From positions 1 to 20,531 of the forward strand of contig JAZRVV010000011.1 in NCBI GenBank assembly GCA_045599345.1: a stretch of DNA of 20,531 nucleotides, in the 5' to 3' direction. Under the pieces are notes generated by a model. It ran no database searches. It was not told the origin of the DNA and saw only the letters and a list, made by a program, of their open reading frames with translations. Below are positions 1 through 5,300 of the stretch, in pieces; position 1 is the first letter of the stretch; the number at the start of each line of letters is the position of its first letter. Both the position numbers and the translations under genes were made by a program. Source of the stretch: UBA1227 sp045599345 (GTDB lineage: Bacteria > Bacillota > Clostridia > Oscillospirales > Acutalibacteraceae).

Positions 1-140
1 TTACAACGCAAGTCAAACACCCTATCAAGCCCCAAGCTGTCAAGCTGAGCTTTTTCTTCATCTGTTAGGCCTTTGCTGTATATAGTGGCGCTTCGCCATA
101 TCTTGCTTGAGCCACTTACATTGCGAAAATTATTGAGCAT
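1..140 (-). CDS. Tyrosine-protein phosphatase family protein, N-terminal fragment (runs off left edge)
   Basis: The minus strand carries an open frame from an ATG at 140 that is still open at the window edge. It encodes NFRNVSG near the N-terminus, then IWRSATIYSKGLTDEE and LGLDRVFDLR. This matches the opening of the Y_phosphatase3 family (PF13350: an NFRD-x-GG start, an LFRS-type strand, a 'Lt..d...L..LGI..viDLR' segment). The catalytic CxxGKDR loop would lie beyond the edge, so activity cannot be judged. An in-frame ATG at 158 would add six residues. I prefer 140 because AGAGGAA lies about 9 bases upstream of it, whereas 158 has only a weak AAAGA. The gene is divergent from the lipase at 233. 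Family assignment rests on about 45 residues and is moderately sure. Confidence 0.6.
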   Translation of the reverse strand, partial: MLNNFRNVSGSSKIWRSATIYSKGLTDEEKAQLDSLGLDRVFDLRC

Positions 141-166
141 ATAACGATTCCTCTGCATATTATTTC

Positions 167-196
167 TTTACAATTATAACACAAATAATGTATATT
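167..196 (+). promoter_or_regulatory. Sigma-A-type promoter of lipase 1
   Basis: TTTACA at 167-172 and TATATT at 191-196 each match consensus at 5 of 6 positions, separated by 18 bases. Transcription would start near 203, about 30 bases before the lipase ATG, leaving room for the AAAGGAG Shine-Dalgarno at 219-225. Predicted only. Confidence 0.55.
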
Positions 197-232
197 AAAA
201 GAGCAATAACCGTACATGAAAGGAGTATTTAT

Positions 233-1414
233 ATGAAAATGAACACTAATTATCCGTACGTTCTTGTCCATGGTATGCTTGGATATGGTAAGGATGAAGT
301 AATGAATAAGTATGTACCATATTGGGGCATGCTCTCTGGTAACCTTCCTCAATATTTAACCGATCAAGGATTTGAGGTTTATGACCCATCAGTTGGTAAG
401 TACTCAAGCGCATGGGATCGCGCTTGTGAGCTCTATGCTCAGCTTGTTGGTGGTACAGTAGACTACGGCGTTGCTCACTCTAAAAAATACGGTCACAACC
501 GTTTTGGCCGCACATATAGCAAACCTCTCTTCGAAGGCTTTGGTCCTGACAAGAAAGTAAACCTTGTTGGACACTCATTCGGTGGCGCTACAATTCGTCT
601 TTTCGCAACACTTATGGCTCGCGGCAGCGAAGAGGAAAAGGCTGCAACACCAGAGGGTGAACTTTCAGACCTTTTCACAGGCGGCAAAGAGGATTGGATT
701 TTCTCAATCACAGCTGTTGCTTCTGTTCATGAGGGTACTACTCTCCTCTACTCTGCTCGAAATGCTATGGACAAGCTTGATATGGTTACATATTTAATGG
801 CAAGTCTTGGTGGTAATAACTTCTTTGGTAGACTTTATGAGAGCCACATGGAACAGTGGGACATGATTGGTATCAACAAGGGTCGTATCGAGAGCCGTCC
901 AATCTCTATTGCCAAGATGAAGAAGGTTAAGGAAAGCCATGACAATGTCTGGTATGACCTTACAATGAAGGGTGCAAAGGAAGTAAACGAGACAATTGAA
1001 TGTCTTCCAAACGTTTACTACTTCTCATGGCCATGCTGCAAGACATCTCAACAGTTCTTTACAGCAAAACCAAAGCACACACCACGCCTTACAATGTGTC
1101 CTGTATTCCAGCCATTCTCACGCTCAATTGGTAAGTACAGTGTCAACGATGTTGACGACTATCCAATCGATGAGCACTGGCTTGCTAATGATGGCGTAGT
1201 TCCAACAATTTCTGAGACAGCTCCATTTAATGAGCCACATATGGATTTACATGACCTCAAGGGTGAGCCTAAAAAAGGCATGTGGTACGTATATGACGTA
1301 TTTCCATGTGATCACCTTGGTATCATTGGCGGTTTCCTTATGCCAACATCAGCATCCAAGCTTCAGCCTTGGTACAGAAACCACTTCCGCATGATTAACC
1401 AGCTTAAGAAATAA
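233..1414 (+). CDS. Family I.5-like triacylglycerol lipase / alpha/beta hydrolase (lipase 1)
   Basis: This 393-aa alpha/beta hydrolase probably hydrolyses carboxylic esters of glycerol or related lipids. It strongly recalls Geobacillus thermophilic lipases (family I.5). Shared features are an N-terminal VLVHG oxyanion segment, WDRACELYAQLVGGTVDYG, the nucleophile elbow GHSFGG (Ser115), LANDGVV (Asp320) and CDHLGIIGG (His361). The four zinc ligands of that family also appear conserved: Asp62, His82, His88 and Asp242. Unlike the secreted Geobacillus enzymes there is no signal peptide; the protein starts MKMNTNYPYV and enters the hydrolase core at once, so it is probably cytoplasmic or released by another route. 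The start at 233 is chosen for AAAGGAG seven bases upstream. The frame also opens at 188, which lacks a ribosome site and overlaps the -10 box. It is monocistronic, with its own promoter and terminator, and convergent with lipase 2. Confidence 0.88.
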   Translation: MKMNTNYPYVLVHGMLGYGKDEVMNKYVPYWGMLSGNLPQYLTDQGFEVYDPSVGKYSSAWDRACELYAQLVGGTVDYGVAHSKKYGHNRFGRTYSKPLFEGFGPDKKVNLVGHSFGGATIRLFATLMARGSEEEKAATPEGELSDLFTGGKEDWIFSITAVASVHEGTTLLYSARNAMDKLDMVTYLMASLGGNNFFGRLYESHMEQWDMIGINKGRIESRPISIAKMKKVKESHDNVWYDLTMKGAKEVNETIECLPNVYYFSWPCCKTSQQFFTAKPKHTPRLTMCPVFQPFSRSIGKYSVNDVDDYPIDEHWLANDGVVPTISETAPFNEPHMDLHDLKGEPKKGMWYVYDVFPCDHLGIIGGFLMPTSASKLQPWYRNHFRMINQLKK

Positions 1415-1436
1415 AAAATTTGTCCTTTTTGCATAG

Positions 1437-1454
1437 TTGGAGTGGAAACTCCAA
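1437..1454 (+). other. GNRA-capped hairpin in the 3' UTR of lipase 1
   Basis: TTGGAGT at 1437-1443 and ACTCCAA at 1448-1454 form a perfect 7-bp stem closed by GGAA, a GNRA tetraloop. No T-tract follows, so it is unlikely to terminate alone. It may stabilise the lipase mRNA 3' end ahead of the true terminator 24 bases downstream. Confidence 0.5.
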
Positions 1455-1477
1455 TAAACAATGATTTGAGCTAATAG

Positions 1478-1520
1478 GAGCTATTGACTGGAAAGAGTCG
1501 ATAGCTCTTTCTCTTTTCTC
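1478..1520 (+). terminator. Intrinsic terminator of lipase 1
   Basis: A 12-bp stem with one G-U pair (1478-1489 with 1496-1507), a six-base GGAAAG loop and the T-rich tail TTTCTCTTTTCTC. The structured repeat begins directly in its tail. Confidence 0.8.
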
Positions 1521-1686
1521 GGTTTCTGACGGTCAAACGTATGCGGACACATGGCAAAATGGCTGTCCGCTGTTTTGTGACACGTTCAAAGCGAAGTGTC
1601 AAGGCACGCGATGCTCTAAAGGCTTTGACGCTCCGCTTTTCTCGTGTCATGGGCTGGATATCACCAGCAAAGGAAAACTTTGCTGG
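1517..1686 (+). repeat. Structured ~170-bp repeat, copy 1 (likely RNA element downstream of lipase 1)
   Basis: The element runs from the CTCGGTTTC after the terminator tail to the final CTTTGCTGG, and is repeated inverted at 2432-2603. Three stems are visible. Stem A is GCGGACA 1543-1549 with TGTCCGC 1564-1570. Stem B is AGTGTCAA 1595-1602 with TTGACGCT 1625-1632 (one G-U pair), enclosing a conserved loop. Stem C is CCAGCAAAG 1664-1672 with CTTTGCTGG 1678-1686 around GAAAA. All three stems also form in the other copy using different, compensating bases. The 22-base loop of stem B differs at one position only. A weak minus-strand frame of 73 codons across it (1471-1692) has no family resemblance. 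Function is unknown; a conserved RNA or an RNA-like mobile repeat is inferred. Confidence 0.75.
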
Positions 1687-1737
1687 TCGCAATTAATCAT
1701 TTTGACTATCCGTTAGGCTGCTCTTTATAAATTTGGA

Positions 1738-1776
1738 GAAAAAATAAAACTGCCGGCTTATTCGAGTCGACAGTTT
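1738..1776 (-). terminator. Intrinsic terminator of the predicted small RNA / BECR-like gene
   Basis: On the minus strand AAACTG-T-CG-A-CT pairs with the 3' arm ending GGCAGTTT (1747-1776), with one wobble and one mismatch. It is followed by TTTTATTTTTT. It lies about 20 bases past the folded RNA and closes the leftward transcript coming from 2290. Confidence 0.65.
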
Positions 1777-1875
1777 ATCTAATAGTATTTAAAAGGCCTA
1801 GGTTGGTGTGTCAATCCCAACATTTCTTTTTTACCCAGAAGGCGTGTAGAAACACATTCTCTACTTCTAGGCCCA
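1745..1875 (-). ncRNA. Predicted structured small RNA downstream of the BECR-like gene
   Basis: On the minus strand, about seven bases after an extended -10 promoter, the RNA would begin GGGCCUAG and end at the terminator, roughly 130 nt later. P1 is GGCCTAG (1873-1867) with CTAGGCC (1801-1795), a perfect 7-bp closing stem. P2 is GTAGAGA (1864-1858) with TTTCTAC (1852-1846), 7 bp with one G-U and a five-base loop. P3 is GTTGG (1821-1817) with CCAAC (1806-1802), abutting P1. The P2 loop contains UGUG and the P3 loop CACA, so a kissing interaction is possible. No match to a family I know; hammerhead core motifs are absent. It could be a stand-alone small RNA or a folded 3' UTR. Existence is inferred from promoter, fold and terminator only. 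Confidence 0.5.
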
Positions 1876-1880
1876 AATAA

Positions 1881-1909
1881 AATATATCATATTACCTAAA
1901 ATCAATCAA
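1881..1909 (-). promoter_or_regulatory. Extended -10 promoter for the predicted small RNA
   Basis: On the minus strand TTGATT (1909-1904), a 17-base spacer, and TGATATATT, i.e. an extended TG-n motif with TATATT at 1886-1881. It overlaps the last codons and stop of the BECR-like gene. The predicted start falls at the first G of the P1 stem, which supports a separate RNA. Confidence 0.5.
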
Positions 1910-2290
1910 GGTGTTATTCTTTTTTATTAATCGACATACTGATACTTCCCCTACACGAAATGCTGTTATTACTGAATTTTCATATTTCCCATCATTAGGA
2001 GATATTTGTAATCTCACAATTACGTTTAATCCACATTCATCAAATTGTTTTATAACTAGTAATGAGTAATCATTACTACAATCCTCTAGTATTAAATCCG
2101 GATTGAGTAAAGTTTCTTCAAGATTAGCACTTATAAAATCATAATCATCTTCATGGTTTTGTTTAATGTGTTCTTTCCTTTCCTCAGTAATAATAATGCA
2201 CTTGCTTGTTAATTTTCCAAAAGAATTAGTCAAAACACATACAAAGTCGTTTTCAAGCCAATTTGGGAATAAATATAATGATTCACTCAT
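1892..2290 (-). CDS. Putative BECR-fold RNase (PBECR-like), possible toxin
   Basis: A 132-aa soluble protein. After about 33 N-terminal residues it shows the pattern ITEERKEHIKQNH, then LLNPDLILED, a LLVIKQFDE strand, VIVRLQISP and VITAFRV. This ordered series of strands resembles the PBECR group (phage-Barnase-EndoU-ColicinE5/D-RelE-like nucleases), which are predicted or known metal-independent RNases in toxin and phage systems. The catalytic residues cannot be assigned with certainty; the R-x2-H-x4-H signature at the start is the most suggestive. The start at 2290 has AAAGGA eight bases upstream and its own promoter. Two sampled 60-base rows of the gene are 27-30% G+C, against 55% for one sampled row of lipase 1, so it looks acquired. 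No protein antitoxin gene is adjacent. Coding is confident; the nuclease role is tentative. Confidence 0.6.
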   Translation of the reverse strand: MSESLYLFPNWLENDFVCVLTNSFGKLTSKCIIITEERKEHIKQNHEDDYDFISANLEETLLNPDLILEDCSNDYSLLVIKQFDECGLNVIVRLQISPNDGKYENSVITAFRVGEVSVCRLIKKNNTLIDFR

Positions 2291-2353
2291 AATTTTCGTC
2301 CTTTTACCCTTAAAATTTCATAAATTCAATAAAGTTACATTCATGGTAGTTTA

Positions 2354-2382
2354 ATTATACCAAACATTTGTTTTAGATTCAA
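2354..2382 (-). promoter_or_regulatory. Promoter of the BECR-like gene
   Basis: On the minus strand TTGAAT (2382-2377), exactly 17 bases, then a perfect TATAAT (2359-2354). Transcription would begin near 2347, giving a leader of about 57 bases. Confidence 0.7.
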
Positions 2383-2431
2383 CTTATTGTTAGCAAAAAA
2401 CTTAGATTTTATATAAAATATTATGTAGCGC

Positions 2432-2603
2432 GTAGCAAAGTTTCACTTTGCTACCGATGTCTAGCCCATGGCTCGGAAAAAGCTAAATGTCAAAGCCTTT
2501 AGAGCAACGCGTGCCTTGACATTTTGCTTTGAACGGGCCACTAAGCAGCGAACAACCAAGTAATTATGTGTTCGCATACGTTTGACCGGAAGAAACCGAG
2601 AAA
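2432..2603 (-). repeat. Structured ~170-bp repeat, copy 2 (downstream of lipase 2)
   Basis: This is the inverted partner of the element at 1517-1686. Read on the minus strand it runs from CTCGGTTTCTTCCGGTCAAACG to CTTTGCTAC. Stem A is GCGAACA/TGTTCGC, stem B AATGTCAA/TTGACATT, and stem C GTAGCAAAG/CTTTGCTAC. All are fully paired although the bases differ from copy 1. The B loop, GGCACGCGTTGCTCTAAAGG, is nearly identical. It starts in the T-tract of the lipase 2 terminator, exactly as copy 1 does for lipase 1. It ends about 50 bases upstream of the promoter of the BECR-like gene. Confidence 0.75.
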
Positions 2604-2645
2604 TAAAAAAAGAACTGTCAACTCTTTTGAGTTGGCAGTTCTTTT
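2604..2645 (-). terminator. Intrinsic terminator of lipase 2 (bidirectional)
   Basis: A 17-bp stem (2608-2624 with 2629-2645) with a four-base loop begins two bases after the lipase 2 stop. On the minus strand it has one C-A mismatch and a strong TTTTTTTATTT tail. On the plus strand the same position is a wobble pair with a weaker tail. Confidence 0.85.
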
Positions 2646-2647
2646 AT

Positions 2648-3823
2648 CTAATCAAGGTTGTTTAAGAATTCAATCATATCTCTGTTGTACTTATAGTACT
2701 TAACTGGATTCTCAAAGAATCCAGCCCAAGAGAAGTGATCCTTGTCCTCTACTGGGAAGTTGTACCACATTCCTGGTTCAACCTTCATACCTTCAACATA
2801 GTCAGCATACTTAGATGTGAGAGGCGCGCTCTGACCGATAACGTTAACCATACCGTCGTTGTCTCTCCAATCCTTTGAAGAATAATCTGCTTTAAGGTGT
2901 GGCCAAATGATGTTACCTGTAACAAGCTCTGTCAAGTTGTTAGGTATTGTGCATTTGAGTGTAGGAAGCTGTATGCCGTGGAAATTAAATGAACGATTTG
3001 CACGACGTGCAAAGTAATACTGGTCTGGAGCTTCCTTTTGATTTGGATTAATTTCATTCTGACATGTTTCAATTTGCATCTCGTATGCAACTGAATCAAA
3101 TGTGTGAGCATTATACTTTTTTGCCATTGGGATGAACTTAAGTGGGTTTCTAAAGTTAAACCATCCACATGTCTTTGTATCGTTGGTTGTAACGCCCCAC
3201 ATATTAAGTCCAAAGTCATATACTTTCATTACAAATGTGTCACCGATAAGGCCACCAAAGCAAAGAAGTACATATGAGATTACAGTCATACCACGCTTGC
3301 CAAAAGCTGAAGCGAGGTGTGTTCCGTTGTTAACACCTGAAAGTGTTGTTGCACTGTGAATCTTTTGTGGCTTTGAAAGTGCAAAGAATGGCGAGAGTTC
3401 ATCAGCTGGTGTACCCTCAACCTCCTCTTTTGCACCGTAATTTACGATGCTTGAGAACATTTTAAGTACTGGACCGCCAAAGGAGTGGCCAATGAGATTA
3501 ATCTTTTCATGGTCGCCCTTATTTCCCCAATCCTTAATAACACCAGGATATGTTTTACCATATCTGTTGTGACCATACTTTTCTGAGTGAACTTTTCCGT
3601 AGTCAACTGTGCCACCCATGATGTAAGCCCAAAGTTCGCAAGAACGGTCCCATGCGCCAGCGAAAGATGAAATGTCTGGTGCATAAGCTTCATATCCGTG
3701 CTTGTTAAGAGTTTTGATACAGTCAAAGATAAGGCCAAATGGTGGGAGTACTTTTGCAAGTCCGGATGTGTCACCCCAACCGCCAAGGCCGTGAACAAAG
3801 ACCGTTGGATAGTTGTGCTTCAT
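2648..3823 (-). CDS. Family I.5-like triacylglycerol lipase / alpha/beta hydrolase (lipase 2)
   Basis: A 391-aa paralogue of the lipase at 233, sharing VFVHG, AWDRSCELWAYIMGGTVDYG, YGHNRYGKTYPG and the elbow GHSFGG. The triad reads Ser114, Asp323 (in DNDGMV) and His363 (in KDHFSWAG). Zinc ligands Asp59, His79 and His85 match the family. The fourth position, Asp in Geobacillus enzymes and in lipase 1, falls on Glu248 (YEMQI), a conservative swap that could still bind metal. The middle of the protein (about 175-310) diverges strongly from lipase 1, so the lid and acyl-binding region differ and so probably does the substrate. There is no signal peptide. ATG at 3823 is preceded by GGAGGA. It is the last gene of the cupin-to-lipase run, 18 bases after the Nudix gene. 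Confidence 0.87.
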   Translation of the reverse strand: MKHNYPTVFVHGLGGWGDTSGLAKVLPPFGLIFDCIKTLNKHGYEAYAPDISSFAGAWDRSCELWAYIMGGTVDYGKVHSEKYGHNRYGKTYPGVIKDWGNKGDHEKINLIGHSFGGPVLKMFSSIVNYGAKEEVEGTPADELSPFFALSKPQKIHSATTLSGVNNGTHLASAFGKRGMTVISYVLLCFGGLIGDTFVMKVYDFGLNMWGVTTNDTKTCGWFNFRNPLKFIPMAKKYNAHTFDSVAYEMQIETCQNEINPNQKEAPDQYYFARRANRSFNFHGIQLPTLKCTIPNNLTELVTGNIIWPHLKADYSSKDWRDNDGMVNVIGQSAPLTSKYADYVEGMKVEPGMWYNFPVEDKDHFSWAGFFENPVKYYKYNRDMIEFLNNLD

Positions 3824-3841
3824 TTATATCTCCTCCAAAAA

Positions 3842-4393
3842 TTATATTCCTAAAAGCTTAGCAACTTTGAGGATTGCAACCTGTGTCTTGGAATCTGGGA
3901 TCTTGCCAGCCATAACATCGTCTACAAGGTCCGATAAAGGCACTTTCTTGACATTGAGGAGTTCGTCATCATCAAGACGTTGAACACCCTTGTGCAGGCC
4001 CTGAGCGAGATACATTGTAATATGCTCATCAGAGTAGGCTGCTGCTGGATAAAAGTCACCGAGAACAGTCCATTTATCTGCCTTGTATCCTGTCTCCTCC
4101 TCAAGTTCCCTCTTGGCAGCTCCTAGCCTATCCTCTGTCTTGGATTCGAGCTTGCCAGCTGGTATTTCAGTAATTACTTCATCAAAAGGATATCTGTATT
4201 GACGCTCAACTATTACTTCGTTGTCATCTGTTACAGGAATGATGCATACAGCACCTATGTGACGGATGACTTCCCTTGTTGAAGTGTTGCCATTTGATAG
4301 TTTAATACTATCCTTTACAACGTGTAAAACAACTCCATCAAAAATCTCCTCACTGCTGAGTTGTTCTTCTCTCAAATACTCTTCGTTTTCCAT
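3842..4393 (-). CDS. ADP-ribose pyrophosphatase-type Nudix hydrolase
   Basis: A 183-aa Nudix hydrolase of the NudF/ADPRase type, expected to cleave ADP-ribose or another nucleoside diphosphate sugar to AMP plus a sugar phosphate in the cytoplasm. The early VERQYRYP and the IPAGKLE run into the Nudix box, ending RELEEETGY (residues 95-103), are typical of this subfamily, as are the length and the later PAAAYSDEHITMYLA segment. The spacing from the box glycine (Gly80) to its first glutamate (Glu87) is one residue longer than the canonical GX5E, caused by an extra Lys/Thr in the loop. The metal-binding REXXEE core is intact. It starts three bases after the nuclease stop, with AAGGA about ten bases upstream. 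Confidence 0.88.
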   Translation of the reverse strand: MENEEYLREEQLSSEEIFDGVVLHVVKDSIKLSNGNTSTREVIRHIGAVCIIPVTDDNEVIVERQYRYPFDEVITEIPAGKLESKTEDRLGAAKRELEEETGYKADKWTVLGDFYPAAAYSDEHITMYLAQGLHKGVQRLDDDELLNVKKVPLSDLVDDVMAGKIPDSKTQVAILKVAKLLGI

Positions 4394-4396
4394 TGA

Positions 4397-4954
4397 TTAT
4401 TGATCCTTCCAAATACCAATTTTTGAGTCTTTCGCTTTATCTTGAATGCTATAAAATTCGTCTGTGTATTTCTTGTTGTTTTTGTCGTTATAAACTCGAG
4501 CAAAACCATTTTCAAGAAGTACACGCTCTAGCATTGTTTCCCCATCATCGAGATAAACGTAAGCCAGTATCCTGTCATACTTGTCAGTTCTGCTAACATC
4601 GTACTCAAGGTATACTTTTGAACCTGATGGCAAGAGTCCCTTAGTAAATTCAGAGGCAATCATACCTTCCTCTGTATTTGTTTTGCCAGACTCCTCTGGC
4701 GCAACACTTTCAGGACAGTCTATGTTAGCTAATCTAACCCTTGTCTTTACACCATCAAGGTCGATGATTATTGTGTCACCATCAACCACCCTATCGACCT
4801 CATAAGGGCCTTCTAGGTTTGCTGGTGCCTCCTGCTCGTTGCTTGCGACAGTTGAAGTGTTACCTTCCTCATCTGTTACTACGACAGAGTACTGGCAGGC
4901 AGTAAAACCAAGACATATTATTAAAGATAAAAATAGTCCAAGTAGTCTCTTCAT
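4397..4954 (-). CDS. Staphylococcal-type thermonuclease lipoprotein
   Basis: A 185-aa secreted nuclease anchored as a lipoprotein. The N-terminus is MKRLLG, a hydrophobic stretch and a lipobox FTAC with Cys20. Residues 21-48 form an acidic linker. The SNase domain covers about 51-183. Active-site equivalents of S. aureus nuclease are present: Asp60 in DGDT, Arg74 and Asp79 in RLANIDCPE, Glu82, and Arg128 in RTDKYDRILAY. It should hydrolyse DNA and RNA outside the cell with calcium, for nutrient scavenging or degradation of extracellular DNA. The start codon overlaps the stop of the tautomerase gene by one base (TAATG), so translation is probably coupled. It is the only member of its operon with an export signal. 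Confidence 0.9.
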   Translation of the reverse strand: MKRLLGLFLSLIICLGFTACQYSVVVTDEEGNTSTVASNEQEAPANLEGPYEVDRVVDGDTIIIDLDGVKTRVRLANIDCPESVAPEESGKTNTEEGMIASEFTKGLLPSGSKVYLEYDVSRTDKYDRILAYVYLDDGETMLERVLLENGFARVYNDKNNKKYTDEFYSIQDKAKDSKIGIWKDQ

Positions 4955-5295
4955 TAGAAATTACCGCCATTCCATCCCCAGTCATTTACTGGATGGTATG
5001 TTATATATACGGCATTGCCTGGGATGCCGAGTTCTCTCTCAAAGAGGTCACAGATTTGACCAGAGAGTTTGTCACTAGCGCTTGAATTGATGCTACCAAG
5101 AAGGCTTACTTCAACATATGCACCCTTCTCAAGCTTTTTACCAGCAAACCAAAGGTCATAGTTGTCATTAATACCAACCATTAAATATGCCTCTGGCTTA
5201 CCAAGTGTTGTGATGAGCTTGCCAAGTTCTGATTTGATTATTTCTTTCTTGGCATCATCAACTGGTACTGTAATTTTAGAATCTATAAATGGCAT
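4954..5295 (-). CDS. Macrophage migration inhibitory factor (MIF)-like tautomerase
   Basis: A 113-aa protein of the MIF/phenylpyruvate tautomerase family by full-length pattern. It has an N-terminal Met-Pro, so the catalytic Pro1 is exposed after Met removal; GKPEAYLMV with Lys33 matches MIF Lys32. Then come VSLLGSIN, ICDLFERELGI and a C-terminal VYITYHPV ... WGWNGGNF matching the MIF C-terminal strand. Tyr97 aligns with MIF Tyr95, but MIF Asn97 is replaced by Thr99. The family forms trimers and tautomerises phenylpyruvate-like enol/keto substrates in vitro; the natural bacterial substrate is unclear. Length equals animal MIF. It sits five bases after the MFS gene, with AAAGGAG before the ATG. 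Confidence 0.85.
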   Translation of the reverse strand: MPFIDSKITVPVDDAKKEIIKSELGKLITTLGKPEAYLMVGINDNYDLWFAGKKLEKGAYVEVSLLGSINSSASDKLSGQICDLFERELGIPGNAVYITYHPVNDWGWNGGNF

Positions 5296-5300
5296 AGTAA

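Noticed and set aside
1471..1692. A 73-codon minus-strand frame across the terminator and repeat copy 1
   Set aside because: It overlaps the hairpins, has no ribosome site or family resemblance, and copy 2 carries changes in the stems rather than at codon third positions.
1738..1786. Resemblance of the terminator at 1738-1786 to the lipase 2 terminator, suggesting a deleted third lipase
   Set aside because: They share TATCTAAT and parts of the stem, but the match is short and no lipase coding remnant follows, so chance is as likely.
1745..1875. Self-cleaving ribozyme (hammerhead) for the three-stem RNA
   Set aside because: The three-stem shape is suggestive, but the hammerhead core CUGAUGA and GAAA are absent in the junction.
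1745..2290. Classical type III (ToxIN-like) toxin-antitoxin locus
   Set aside because: No tandem RNA repeats precede the protein gene, and the protein does not resemble ToxN; only a general RNA-RNase pairing is kept as a hypothesis.
1517..2603. Reading the inverted repeats as insertion-sequence ends or integron attC sites
   Set aside because: No transposase or integrase is present, no terminal inverted repeats or target duplications are seen within each copy, and the conserved core triplets of attC are not evident.
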